Positions 50,207 to 59,337 of a DNA stretch of 64,000 bases are shown here, one piece after another. A program made the translations under genes and the position numbers. This DNA is from Agromyces flavus (lineage in GTDB: Bacteria; Actinomycetota; Actinomycetes; Actinomycetales; Microbacteriaceae), in the NCBI RefSeq assembly GCF_900104685.1, contig NZ_LT629755.1:2542001-2606000 (forward strand). The letters are read 5' to 3'. The first letter of the stretch is position 1, and each line of letters opens with the position of its first letter. The notes under the pieces were generated by a model. That model saw nothing but the letters and a program-made list of their open reading frames with translations. It was not told the origin of the DNA and did not search any database.

Positions 50207-51603
50207 CGCGCGGTCGCCTCGACCGGCTCGGCCTCGAGGATCTGCGCGGCGACGAGTCGACCCATCCGGATGGCGCCGTCGACGTGCTGGTAGCCCTTGC
50301 CGGCCATGTCGGAGCACGCGAATCGGATGGGACCGACCGGCGTGCGCAGGTCGGCGCCGTAGCGCGCGAGGCCGCCCATGTCGAAGCTCGCCGCGTACGC
50401 GCCGCGGGTCCACTCCTCGGAGCCCCAGTCGCTCTCGTAGTACACGACCGGGTGCTTGGCCTGCTCGCCGTAGTAGTGCGACATCGACTCGAGGATCGCG
50501 GCCTTGCGCTCCTCGGCCGAGAGCTGGAACACGCCGTCGGCGGCCTCGTCGGCGACGAAGCCCACGAGCGTGCCGCGCGGGTCGCCGTGGTTCGAGTTGT
50601 CGTACGCCTCGTGCACGAGCTCCCACGGGCTGAACGCGGTGCCCGACAGGCCCTGCTCGCGCCAGAACGGCGTGTCGTAGACGGCGTGCACCTTGATCAC
50701 GAAGCCCATCGAGAGGTGCTGGTGCAGCTGGTGCTGGCGGCGCGGGAGCGGCGGCTCGTACGAGATGCGGTTGACGAGCACCGGCGGGATGGCGAGGATC
50801 GCCTGCCGCGCGTGGACCTCGAGCTCGTCGGTGACCGCGACGACCGCGGAAGCGCCGTCGGCGCCATCCGTCGGCTCGATCGACCAGCGGAGCGTGCGCA
50901 CCGGCTGGCCGAGGCGGACCCGGTCGCCGAGGCGCTCGGCGAGTCCGAGCGGCACGAGCTGCAGGCCGCCGACCACGCGGCGGTCGAGGATGAAGTCGGC
51001 GTCGACGAGGTTCGAGAACGAACCCGCCGAGGCCGCCATGAGCAGCGCCTGCAGCGCCGAGAAGGCGTGCGCGGGCTTGGTGAGCATCGCGCCGGCGATG
51101 AACATGCCGACGTTCTCGCGCGCCTCGTCGTCGTCGGTCTGCGTCTCGAGCCAGCGTGCGAATGAGATCTCGTCGAGGTCCTTCGCCTGCGGGTGCGCCC
51201 ACGGCTCCTCGGGGTCGATCTCGGCGACGAGCGCGTCGAGCTTCTCGATGAGCGTGACGATCTCCTGCTCGGTCGCCGGCGGCACCGGGAAGATGTCGCC
51301 CTCGAACTTCTTCAGCTCTCCGCCCGGTCCGATGTAGACGTTCACGCCGTCGCGGTAGCGAGGGTAGGTCTCGAGGCCGAGCTCGTCGAGGGTCTCGATG
51401 AGCGCGTCCTGGTCGGGAGAGACCCACTGGCCGCCGATCTCGAGCATCGCGCCGTCCACGTCGCCGGTCCAGAGGCGGCCGCCGACGCGGTCGCGCGCCT
51501 CGAGCACGACGACGTCGCGCCCGGCCTTGACGAGTTCGGTGGCCGCGGTCAGGCCCGCGGCGCCGGCGCCGACGATGACGACATCGGTGTCGATCCGTTG
51601 CAT
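50203..51603 (-). CDS. puo: Flavin monoamine oxidase, probable putrescine oxidase
   Basis: 466 aa. Normal domain order: FAD Rossmann VVIVGAGAAGLTAATELVKA (8-27), EARDRVGGRLWTG, substrate domain, and C-terminal FAD part WGSEEWTRGAYAASFDMGGL ... GYQHVDGAIRMGRLVAAQI. Similar to Rhodococcus/Kocuria putrescine oxidases, which turn putrescine into 4-aminobutanal with H2O2. Next genes upstream and downstream handle the aldehyde and GABA. Its normal order is a useful contrast with the permuted protein at 6568. Confidence 0.9.
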   Translation of the reverse strand: MQRIDTDVVIVGAGAAGLTAATELVKAGRDVVVLEARDRVGGRLWTGDVDGAMLEIGGQWVSPDQDALIETLDELGLETYPRYRDGVNVYIGPGGELKKFEGDIFPVPPATEQEIVTLIEKLDALVAEIDPEEPWAHPQAKDLDEISFARWLETQTDDDEARENVGMFIAGAMLTKPAHAFSALQALLMAASAGSFSNLVDADFILDRRVVGGLQLVPLGLAERLGDRVRLGQPVRTLRWSIEPTDGADGASAVVAVTDELEVHARQAILAIPPVLVNRISYEPPLPRRQHQLHQHLSMGFVIKVHAVYDTPFWREQGLSGTAFSPWELVHEAYDNSNHGDPRGTLVGFVADEAADGVFQLSAEERKAAILESMSHYYGEQAKHPVVYYESDWGSEEWTRGAYAASFDMGGLARYGADLRTPVGPIRFACSDMAGKGYQHVDGAIRMGRLVAAQILEAEPVEATAR

Positions 51604-51701
51604 GGTGAATCAGGCTTTCGTGTGGTGATGCGTGTGATGGCGAGCGGATGTCGCGGCAAGCGACGCGGGGACGCGGTGCCGCGACATCCGCTCGACCCGG
51701 C

Positions 51702-53168
51702 CTACGCCGGGATCAGGGTGTACTTCGTGTCGAGGAACTCGTGGATGCCCTCGAAGCCGCCCTCGCGGCCGATGCCCGACTGCTTGACGCCGCCGAAGGG
51801 GGCGGCCGCGTTCGACACGAGGCCGGTGTTGAGGCCCATCATGCCGGTGTCGAGGCGGTCGATCATGCGGTGGCCGCGCGCGAGGTCCTGCGTGAACACG
51901 TAGGAGATGAGGCCGTACTCGGTGGCGTTCGCCAGCCGCACCGCCTCGTCCTCGTCGCCGAACGTCGTGATCCCGAGCACCGGTCCGAAGATCTCCTCGC
52001 GCAGCAGGCGCGCGTCGGCCGACACGTCGCCGAGCACGGTCGGCGCGTAGAACGAGCCGGTGCCGTCGATCGGCGAGCCGCCGGCGAGCACCGTGGCGCC
52101 CTTCGAGACCGCGTCCTGCACGAGCTCGTCGGTCGAGGCGACGGCGTCGTCGTCGATGAGCGGGCCGATCGCGACGCCGTCCTCGGTTCCGCGCCCGACG
52201 CGCATACCCGAGACGCGCTCGGTCACGCGGCGGGCGAACTCGCCGGCGACCGACTCGTGCACGATGAACCGGTTCGCGGCCGTGCACGCCTGGCCGATGT
52301 TGCGGAACTTCGCGACGAGCGCGCCCTCCACGGCCTTGTCGAGATCGGCGTCCTCGAAGACGACGAACGGCGCGTTGCCGCCGAGCTCCATCGAGGTGCG
52401 CAGGATGCCCTGGGCGGACTGCTCGATGAGCTTGCGGCCGACCTCGGTCGAACCGGTGAACGACAGCTTGCGGAGGCGCGGATCGGCGATGATCGGACCC
52501 GAGACCTTCGACGAGCTCGTGGTGGTGACCACGTTCACGACGCCCTTCGGCAGGCCGACCTCTTCGAGCAGCTGCACGAACGCGACGGTCGTGAGCGGCG
52601 TGAGCGCGGCGGGCTTGACGACCACCGTGCAGCCCGCGGCGAGCGCCGGCGCGATCTTGCGGGTGGCCATCGCGAGCGGGAAGTTCCACGGCGTGATGAA
52701 GTACGACGGGCCGACCGGGCGCTGCGCGACGACGATGCGGCCGGTGCCCTCGGGGTTCCAGCCGTAGCGGCCGGTGATGCGCACGGCCTCCTCGCTGAAC
52801 CAGCGGAGGAACTCGCCGCCGTAGTTCACCTCGCCGCGCGCCTCGGCGAGCGGCTTGCCCATCTCGAGCGTCATGAGCAGCGCGAAGTCCTCGCGACGCT
52901 CCATGAGGAGATCGAACGCGCGCCGGAGGATCTCGCCGCGCTCGCGCGGAGCGGTCTTGGCCCACGCGTCCTGCGCGGCCACGGCCGCGTCGAGGGCGCG
53001 GATGCCGTCGGCCGCCGACGCGTCGGCGATCTCCTTGAGCACCTCGCCCGTGGACGGGTCGCGCACCTCGAAGGTCGTGCCGCCCTCGGCGGCGACCCAC
53101 TCGCCGCCGATGAACAGGCCGTCGGCGACGCGGTCGAGGAGGGCGGATTCCTGCGTTGCAGTGGTCAT
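51702..53168 (-). CDS. gabD: Aldehyde dehydrogenase, succinate-semialdehyde/aminobutyraldehyde type
   Basis: 488 aa. ITPWNFPLAMATRKIAPALA (cofactor site), SMELGGNAPFVVFEDADLDK with Glu261, catalytic Cys295 in NIGQACTAANRFIVH, REEIFGPVLGITTF and APFGGVKQSGIGREGG, typical GabD. It could oxidise 4-aminobutanal to GABA, succinate semialdehyde to succinate, or both, completing the route between putrescine oxidase and the TCA cycle. ATG 53168. Lies 38 bases after the dehydrogenase gene upstream. Confidence 0.92.
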   Translation of the reverse strand: MTTATQESALLDRVADGLFIGGEWVAAEGGTTFEVRDPSTGEVLKEIADASAADGIRALDAAVAAQDAWAKTAPRERGEILRRAFDLLMERREDFALLMTLEMGKPLAEARGEVNYGGEFLRWFSEEAVRITGRYGWNPEGTGRIVVAQRPVGPSYFITPWNFPLAMATRKIAPALAAGCTVVVKPAALTPLTTVAFVQLLEEVGLPKGVVNVVTTTSSSKVSGPIIADPRLRKLSFTGSTEVGRKLIEQSAQGILRTSMELGGNAPFVVFEDADLDKAVEGALVAKFRNIGQACTAANRFIVHESVAGEFARRVTERVSGMRVGRGTEDGVAIGPLIDDDAVASTDELVQDAVSKGATVLAGGSPIDGTGSFYAPTVLGDVSADARLLREEIFGPVLGITTFGDEDEAVRLANATEYGLISYVFTQDLARGHRMIDRLDTGMMGLNTGLVSNAAAPFGGVKQSGIGREGGFEGIHEFLDTKYTLIPA

Positions 53169-53206
53169 GGGATGTCCGTTCCGTGTCGTGCGCGGGTCTC
53201 GCGCGA

Positions 53207-54508
53207 TCAGGGGTAGAGGCCGCGGAGGCGGTGCGCCTCGGCGACGCGTTCGACGGCGAGCGCCGTGGCGGCGGTGCGGAGCGAGAGGTCGCGGGCCTCG
53301 GCGTAGCCGAGCACGTGACGCCACGCGTTCAGCATCCGCTCCTCCAGTCTGCTCTCGACCTCGTCGGCCCGCCACCAGTACGCCTGGTTGGCCTGGACCC
53401 ATTCGAAGTACGAGACGATGACGCCGCCCGCGTTGGCGAGGATGTCGGGCACCACGAGCACGCCGCGCTCGCGCAGGATCGCGTCGGCCGCGGGCGTCGT
53501 CGGGCCGTTGGCGCCCTCGACCACGACGCTGGCCTTCACGGCCCCGGCGTTGGCCTGGTTGAGCACGCCTTCGACGGCGGCCGGCACGAGCAGGTCGACG
53601 TCCTGCGTGAGCAGTTCGTCGCGGTCGAGCTCGTCGGCACCGGCGAAGCCGACGACCGAGCCGGTCGCCCGCACGTGGTCGGAGAGCACCTCGATGTCGA
53701 GCCCGCGGTCGTTGCGGATGGCGCCGTACTGGTCGCTGACGGCCTTGACCTTAACTCCCGCCTCGGCGAGGAACCGTGCGGCATCCGCACCGACCTTGCC
53801 GAAGCCCTGCACGGCCGCGGACGAGCGGGCCGGCTCGAGGCCCGCGTGGCGCAGCGCCGCGAGCGCGATGTGCGTGACGCCGCGGCTGGTCGCCGACGCG
53901 CGGCCGAGCGAGCCGCCGAGCGAGATCGGCTTGCCGGTCACGATGCCGGGCACCGTGTAGCCGGAGTTCACCGAATAGGTGTCCATGATCCACGCCATGG
54001 TGCGCTCGTCGGTCCCGATGTCGGGCGCCGGGATGTCGCGCTCCGGGCCGATGATCGGCAGGATCTCGCTCGTGTACCGACGGGTCACGCGCTCGAGCTC
54101 GGCGACCGAGTGCTCGCGCGGATCGATCGCGAGCCCGCCCTTCGCGCCGCCGTACGGCACGTCGAGCAGGGCGCACTTCCACGTCATCCACATCGCGAGC
54201 GCGCGGACCTCGTCGAGGTTCACGTTGGGCGCGTAGCGGAGGCCGCCCTTGGCGGGACCGCGCGAGAAGTTGTGCTGCACGCGGTAGCCGAGGTAGAGCC
54301 GGCTCTCGCCGGAGTCGAGTCGGAGCGGCACGGCCACGGCCATCTCGCGGCGCGGGGTCGCGAGCATCTGGTGGAGTCCGTCGCCCAGGCCCAGCAGGTC
54401 GACCGCCTCGGCGAGCTGGGCGCGCGCGTCGGCGAGCGGGGTCGGTTCGAGCGTGACGGATGCCGCGGCATCCGTCGGCGACATCGTCGGCGCCGTCACG
54501 GGGTTCAT
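53207..54508 (-). CDS. Glu/Leu/Phe/Val dehydrogenase (glutamate dehydrogenase type)
   Basis: 433 aa. NAD(P)-dependent amino acid dehydrogenase: HNFSRGPAKGGLRYAPNVNL with Lys87, WMTWKCALLDVPYGGAKGGL with Lys111 and Lys123, PAPDIGTDERTMAWIMDTYS, and Rossmann VQGFGKVGADAARFLAEAGV. In this operon it can recycle the glutamate formed by GabT back to 2-oxoglutarate, releasing ammonium. ATG 54508 overlaps the gabT stop by four bases. Confidence 0.92.
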   Translation of the reverse strand: MNPVTAPTMSPTDAAASVTLEPTPLADARAQLAEAVDLLGLGDGLHQMLATPRREMAVAVPLRLDSGESRLYLGYRVQHNFSRGPAKGGLRYAPNVNLDEVRALAMWMTWKCALLDVPYGGAKGGLAIDPREHSVAELERVTRRYTSEILPIIGPERDIPAPDIGTDERTMAWIMDTYSVNSGYTVPGIVTGKPISLGGSLGRASATSRGVTHIALAALRHAGLEPARSSAAVQGFGKVGADAARFLAEAGVKVKAVSDQYGAIRNDRGLDIEVLSDHVRATGSVVGFAGADELDRDELLTQDVDLLVPAAVEGVLNQANAGAVKASVVVEGANGPTTPAADAILRERGVLVVPDILANAGGVIVSYFEWVQANQAYWWRADEVESRLEERMLNAWRHVLGYAEARDLSLRTAATALAVERVAEAHRLRGLYP

Positions 54509-55866
54509 GCCTGCTTCAGCCCCTCGGCGAGGACGTCGAGCGCCTCGACGAGCAGGTCGTCGCCGATGGTCAGCGGCGGGAGGAACCGGATGACGTTGCC
54601 GTACGTGCCGCACGTGAGCACCAGCACGCCGTGGTCGGCGGCGTACGCGGCGAGCTTGCCGGTGAGCGTCGCGTCGGGCGCGCCGGTCTCGGGGTCGACG
54701 AGTTCGATCGCGACCATGGCGCCGCGGCCGCGGACGTCGCCGATGCGCGCGTCGGCGGTGCGGAGCGCGTTGAGACGGCCGATGAGCACCGAGCCGATCT
54801 CGCGCGCGCGCTCGATGAGCCCGTCCTCTTCATACGACTCGATCGCGGCGAGGGCCGCGACGCACGCGATCGGGCTGCCGGCGTACGTGCCGCCGAGGCC
54901 GCCGGCCATGGCGGAGTCCATGATCTCGGCCCGTCCGGTGACGGCCGAGAGCGGCAGGCCGCCTGCGATCCCCTTGGCGGTGACGATGACGTCGGGCACG
55001 ATGCCCTCGTGCTCGCTCGCGAACCAGGCGCCCGTGCGGCCGAAGCCGGTCTGGACCTCGTCGGCGATGAAGACCACGTCGTTCTCGTTCGCCCACTTCA
55101 CGAGCGCGGGCAGGAAGCCCGGAGCCGGGACGATGAAGCCGCCCTCGCCCTGGATGGGCTCGATGATGATGGCGGCGAGGTTCTCGGCGCCGATCTGCTT
55201 CTCGATCTGCAGGATGGCGCGGGCCGCCGCCTCGGCGCCCGACAGGCCGCCGTCGCGGAAGGGGTAGCTGAGCGGCGCGCGGTACACCTCGGGCGCGAAC
55301 GGACCGAAGCCGTGCTTGTACGGGATGTTCTTCGCCGTGAGCCCCATGGTGAGGTTGGTGCGACCGTGGTAGGCGTGGTCGAACGCGACGACCGCCTGCT
55401 TCCTGGTGTGGTGGCGCGCGATCTTGATCGCGTTCTCGACGGCCTCGGCGCCCGAGTTGAACAGCGCCGAGCGCTTCTCGTGGTCGCCGGGGGTGAGCTC
55501 GTTGAGCTTCTCGGCGACGGCGACGTACGACTCGTAGGGCGCGACCGTGAAGCACGTGTGCGTGAAGGCGTTCACCTGCGCGGTGACCGCGTCGACGACG
55601 CGCGGGTTCGCGTTGCCGACGCCGGTGACGGCGATGCCCGACCCCAGGTCGATGATCGAGTTGCCGTCGGCGTCGATGATGACGCCGCCCCCGGCCGCGA
55701 CGACCGCGACGGGGATGGTGGTGCCGACGCCCTTGGCGACGGCCTGCGCCTTCCGAGCCATGAGCTCCTGTGAGCGCGGGCCGGGGATGCTGGTGACGAG
55801 GCGGCGCTCCTGCGGGAGGGCGGGGCCGCCGACGGCGGCGGTGGCCGGGGATTCGACGAGGGTCAT
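54505..55866 (-). CDS. gabT: 4-aminobutyrate (GABA) aminotransferase
   Basis: 453 aa. Class III PLP enzyme converting GABA and 2-oxoglutarate to succinate semialdehyde and glutamate. FNSGAEAVENAIKIARHHT, IIIEPIQGEGGFIVPAPGFL, FIADEVQTGFGRTGAWFASE, and PLP Lys298 in VTAKGIAGGLPLSAVTGRAE; VIRFLPPLTIGDDLL near the end. First gene of the putrescine/GABA operon; GGAG precedes ATG 55866. Divergent from the PucR gene. Confidence 0.95.
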   Translation of the reverse strand: MTLVESPATAAVGGPALPQERRLVTSIPGPRSQELMARKAQAVAKGVGTTIPVAVVAAGGGVIIDADGNSIIDLGSGIAVTGVGNANPRVVDAVTAQVNAFTHTCFTVAPYESYVAVAEKLNELTPGDHEKRSALFNSGAEAVENAIKIARHHTRKQAVVAFDHAYHGRTNLTMGLTAKNIPYKHGFGPFAPEVYRAPLSYPFRDGGLSGAEAAARAILQIEKQIGAENLAAIIIEPIQGEGGFIVPAPGFLPALVKWANENDVVFIADEVQTGFGRTGAWFASEHEGIVPDVIVTAKGIAGGLPLSAVTGRAEIMDSAMAGGLGGTYAGSPIACVAALAAIESYEEDGLIERAREIGSVLIGRLNALRTADARIGDVRGRGAMVAIELVDPETGAPDATLTGKLAAYAADHGVLVLTCGTYGNVIRFLPPLTIGDDLLVEALDVLAEGLKQA

Positions 55867-55898
55867 GGGTTGCTCCGATGCAATGACGGCGGTGGCGG

Positions 55899-55997
55899 GG
55901 AGGCGTGACCTCCGAGGCGATGGTAGGCACGGTCGAGCGAATGCCACCCCCTCCCCGATGTACACTCGTGGCACCTCTGCTCGACGCCGCGTACATC
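55899..55997. promoter_or_regulatory. Divergent gabT/pucR control region
   Basis: GATGTAC (55957-55963) and its exact inverse GTACATC (55991-55997) flank the TACACT (55961-55966) that looks like the -10 of pucR. Nearer gabT is GGAGG-cgtga-CCTCC (55899-55913). Both are candidate PucR sites. The GTG of pucR at 56008 has GGAG 7 nt upstream. Confidence 0.45.
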
Positions 55998-56007
55998 TGG
56001 AGATCCC

Positions 56008-57558
56008 GTGAAGCCCACCGTGCGGACCCTGCTCGACCGGGACGACCTCGCACTCACCCTGCGGACGGACGCGGCGTCGCTGCCCGACGGAGCGCTCGAC
56101 ACCGCGGTGCCGTGGGTGCACAGCTCCGACCTCGACGATCCGGCGCCGTTCCTCGAGCGCGGGCAGGTGCTCCTCACTACGGGCACCCAGTTCGGCACCG
56201 ATGCCGGCCGCGACGATCCCGCGGCGTTCGACGCGTACGTCGCCCGGCTCCGCGAGGCCGGCATCGCCGCGCTCGGCTTCGGCACCGAGGTCGTCCGGGC
56301 CACGCCCGAGCTCCTCGTCGAGGCGTGCGCGCGGCACGGACTCCCTCTGCTCGAGGTGCCGTATCGCGTGCCCTTCATCCGCGTCGCGCGCACGATCGCC
56401 GACCTCAACGCGGCCGACGCGAACGCGCGGCAGGCGTGGGCATTGCAGGCGCAGCGTGCGATCTCGCTCGCGGCGCTCCGGCCCGACGGGCTCGGTGCGA
56501 CGCTCACCGAGCTGAGCCGACGGCTCGACACGTGGGTCGGGCTCGTCGACGCGGCGGGCGCGCTCGACCGCGAGGCCCCGGTGGGCGGCCTCGGGCAACC
56601 GGCCCTCGGCGAGGTGGTCGGCGAGGCGCGGTCCATGCTGCGACGCGGCCAGCGCGCGAGCCGCACGCTCGAGGCCGGCACGTCGGTCGGGCGGTCGCAG
56701 CGGATGACGCTGCAGACGCTCGGGGCGGGCGGCGCGCTGCGCGGCGTGCTGGTCATCGGCGACTCCGCCGAGCTCGACGCGGCGGGACGCGAGGTCGTCA
56801 CGGCGGTGATCGCGCTCGCGGGCCTCGCGCTCGAGCAGAACCGCGACCTCGACCGGGCGCGCGGGCACCTGCGATCCGGACTGCTGCGCTCCATGCTCGC
56901 GGGCGACCTCGAACTGGCCGCCGGCGTCTCCGCCGAGATGTGGGGCCCGTTGCCGCAGGACCCGGTGCGCGTCGCGATCTCCGACCTGCCGGCCGAGCAC
57001 GACGACCGGATGGCCGAGTTCCTCGAGCTCCGCGCCGACGAGAAGCAGGGCCGGCTGTTCTTCGGGCGCGCCGGCGAGCAGGTCGTCGTCATCGCCGAGG
57101 ACGCCGACCAGGGCGTCGCCGGCGAGCTCGCGACCGAGTTCGACGTGCCGGTGGGCGTCTCGGACGCGGCATCCGTCGCCGACCTGGCGCGCCTGCACGA
57201 GCAGGCGACGCGGGCCCTCGAACGGTCGCGCGAGACCGGGACCGGCGTCACCTGGTTCGACGACATCAGCCGGCAGGGCGTGCTCGCGTTCCTCGCCCGC
57301 ACCGACGCCCGTGCCGTCGCCCGTGCGACGCTCGAGCCGCTCATCGACTACGACCGCGCCAACGGTACCGGCCTGCTGGAGACCACGCGCACCTGGCTCG
57401 AGCACGGCGGCCAATTCGACGCGACCGCGCAGGAGCTCGGCGTGCACCGGCACACCGTGCGCAGCCGCATCGCGCTCGCCGAGAAGCTGCTCGGCCGCGA
57501 CCTCTCGGGCTTCCACGCGCGCGCCGACCTGTGGGCGGCCCTGCTCGCCACGGAGTAG
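56008..57558 (+). CDS. PucR-family transcriptional regulator of the putrescine/GABA operon
   Basis: 516 aa from GTG 56008. N-terminal PucR domain (TVRTLLDRDDLALTLRTDAA, VHSSDLDDPAPFLERGQVLL, TTGTQFG), a GAF-like middle (about 170-290), and C-terminal helix-turn-helix (LLETTRTWLEHGGQFDATAQ, ELGVHRHTVRSRIALAEKLL). Divergent from gabT, so probably its activator or repressor with GABA, putrescine or an aldehyde as signal. Second PucR gene in the window; they are not close copies. Confidence 0.9.
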   Translation: MKPTVRTLLDRDDLALTLRTDAASLPDGALDTAVPWVHSSDLDDPAPFLERGQVLLTTGTQFGTDAGRDDPAAFDAYVARLREAGIAALGFGTEVVRATPELLVEACARHGLPLLEVPYRVPFIRVARTIADLNAADANARQAWALQAQRAISLAALRPDGLGATLTELSRRLDTWVGLVDAAGALDREAPVGGLGQPALGEVVGEARSMLRRGQRASRTLEAGTSVGRSQRMTLQTLGAGGALRGVLVIGDSAELDAAGREVVTAVIALAGLALEQNRDLDRARGHLRSGLLRSMLAGDLELAAGVSAEMWGPLPQDPVRVAISDLPAEHDDRMAEFLELRADEKQGRLFFGRAGEQVVVIAEDADQGVAGELATEFDVPVGVSDAASVADLARLHEQATRALERSRETGTGVTWFDDISRQGVLAFLARTDARAVARATLEPLIDYDRANGTGLLETTRTWLEHGGQFDATAQELGVHRHTVRSRIALAEKLLGRDLSGFHARADLWAALLATE

Positions 57559-57653
57559 GGGCCTCCCCTTCGCGCGATCTCCTCCCTTCCCAGCGCGCCG
57601 ATCGCGGGCGTACGGTGGGACGAGGGACGGTTCTCGCGACGAGGGGGTACCCG

Positions 57654-57842
57654 ATGCAGGCGACGGTCGGCGATCGGCTGGTCATCCACGGCAAGGCCGT
57701 GGGCAATGCGGAACGGCACGGCGAGGTCCTCGAGGTGCGCGGTGCGGACGGCAGCCCGCCGTACCTCGTGCGCTTCGACGACGGGCACGAGGCGCTGCTG
57801 TACCCGGGCAGCGACTGCGAACTGGAGCACGCGGCGCACTGA
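57654..57842 (+). CDS. DUF1918-domain protein
   Basis: 62 aa. Single SH3-like DUF1918 domain (ATVGDRLVIHGKAVGNAERH, GEVLEVRGADGSPPYLVRFD, DGHEALLYPGSDC). Such proteins are common and uncharacterised in actinobacteria. GAGGGGG 7 nt before the ATG. Single small gene between pucR and the SGNH hydrolase. Confidence 0.88.
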   Translation: MQATVGDRLVIHGKAVGNAERHGEVLEVRGADGSPPYLVRFDDGHEALLYPGSDCELEHAAH

Positions 57843-57929
57843 GGCTCACCGAGAGGTCCGCCGCGGCACGACGAGCGCATGTCGGTCAAGGCGGGATGCC
57901 GCTCAGGCGCGCACGATAGCGTGGAACGC

Positions 57930-58712
57930 ATGCTCTTCCACTCGTACGCGGCGATCGGCGACAGCTTCACCGAGGGCGTGGGCGACGAACTGCCCGACGG
58001 CAGTACCCGCGGGTGGGCCGACTTCGTGGCGCTCGGGCTGGCGCGGGCGGCCGCACCCGACCCGGTGCGCTACGCGAACCTCGCGATCCGGGGCCGCAAG
58101 CTCGGCCCCATCATCGACGAGCAGCTCGAGGCGGCGATCGCCCTCGGGCCCGAGGTCATCAGCTTCAACGGCGGCGGCAACGACATGCTCCGCCCCCGCA
58201 TGCCCGAAGAGGTCGTGGCCGAGCGTTTCCGCCAGGCGATCCACCGCATCCGCGACGAGGGCATCCACGTGCTCATGCTGAGCGGCGCGAACCCGACCGA
58301 CCACCTCCCGCTCGGCAGGGTGTTCGACGCGCGCGGTGGGCGGCTGACGCACCAGCTCCGCGACCTCGCGCAGCTCGACGGCGTGACGTTCGTCGACAAC
58401 TTCGGCGACCGGACGCTCCGCGACATCCGCTACTGGTCGCCCGACAAGCTGCACCTCAACTCGCTCGGCCACGCCAAGGTCGCGTCGAACGTGCTCACCG
58501 CGCTCGGCGTGCCGGTGCCCGACGAATGGGGCGTCGCCGAGGTCGCGGCCGCTCCCGCGGGTCCGCGCAGCCGCAACACCGCCACCTACTACCGCGAGTA
58601 CGTGCTGCCGTGGGTGGGTCGCCGCCTCACCGGCCGCTCGTCGGGGGACGGACGCACGGCGAAGCGCCCCGCGCTCGAGCCCGTCGCGCTCGACGCGCCG
58701 GTCGGCGAGTAG
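57930..58712 (+). CDS. SGNH/GDSL-family hydrolase
   Basis: 260 aa, no signal peptide. Block I AIGDSFTEGVGDE with nucleophile Ser12, block II AIRGRKLGPI with Gly, block III SFNGGGNDML with Asn, and block V SPDKLHLNSLGH with the Asp and His of the triad. Cytoplasmic esterase or lipase-like enzyme; substrate unknown. TAGCGT 7 nt before the ATG (leaderless). Ends in TAG, facing the FBP gene. Confidence 0.9.
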   Translation: MLFHSYAAIGDSFTEGVGDELPDGSTRGWADFVALGLARAAAPDPVRYANLAIRGRKLGPIIDEQLEAAIALGPEVISFNGGGNDMLRPRMPEEVVAERFRQAIHRIRDEGIHVLMLSGANPTDHLPLGRVFDARGGRLTHQLRDLAQLDGVTFVDNFGDRTLRDIRYWSPDKLHLNSLGHAKVASNVLTALGVPVPDEWGVAEVAAAPAGPRSRNTATYYREYVLPWVGRRLTGRSSGDGRTAKRPALEPVALDAPVGE

Positions 58713-58742
58713 CGGCGCAGCCGCGCACTGGGGCGGATCGCG

Positions 58743-59237
58743 TCAGTCGGCGAGCACGCCCTCGACGAACGCACGCGTGCGTCGGGCGAGGCCGTCGATG
58801 CGCGACCACGCGTGCGAGCCGCTGCGCACCTCGGCGGGCGCGAGCGGTGCGTGCAGGCGCACGTTCTCCTGGCACGACAGGTCGCTGCAGAGATAGGTGC
58901 CGATGGTGTTGCCGTTGCGACCGGCCTCGCCCGCGCGGCGCGCAGAGAACATGGTGACCTGGTTCGCGGGCTGCTGCGTGTGGCAGAGGTTGCACATGCC
59001 GGCGCGGAACCGCGAGGCGGGAGGGTCGGCCGCGCGCAGCACCACGCCGACCGGCTCGTCGTCGATGAGCGTGACGAGGTAGCCCCGGCGACTCGCCTTG
59101 CGGTCGCGCCACGCGAGCGCGTCGACCCGATCCCACTCGACGAGCAGGTACTCCAGCGGCAGCTCGAGCTCCTCGAGCTCGCGATCGGTCGCATTCACGA
59201 ACGACGACCGGAGCTCGTCTTCGCTGATGGGACGCAT
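58743..59237 (-). CDS. FBP zinc-finger (treble-clef) domain protein
   Basis: 164 aa. N-terminal helical part (DELRSSFVNATDRELEELEL) and a C-terminal FBP-type zinc knuckle with pairs CNLCHTQQ and CSDLSCQENVRLH. Similar to the C-terminal domain of fusidic-acid-resistance FusB/FBP proteins that bind EF-G. Helps rescue EF-G in staphylococci; in actinobacteria the role is not proven. AAAGGGGG before ATG 59237. Confidence 0.85.
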   Translation of the reverse strand: MRPISEDELRSSFVNATDRELEELELPLEYLLVEWDRVDALAWRDRKASRRGYLVTLIDDEPVGVVLRAADPPASRFRAGMCNLCHTQQPANQVTMFSARRAGEAGRNGNTIGTYLCSDLSCQENVRLHAPLAPAEVRSGSHAWSRIDGLARRTRAFVEGVLAD

Positions 59238-59337
59238 CCGACCCCCTTTCGACCCGAACCAGTGTAGGCGGGTCGACCGCGAGCGCCACCGCACGGGCCG
59301 CGGTCGGCGGCCGCCGTCCGTCGTCCCTCCTCCGCGC

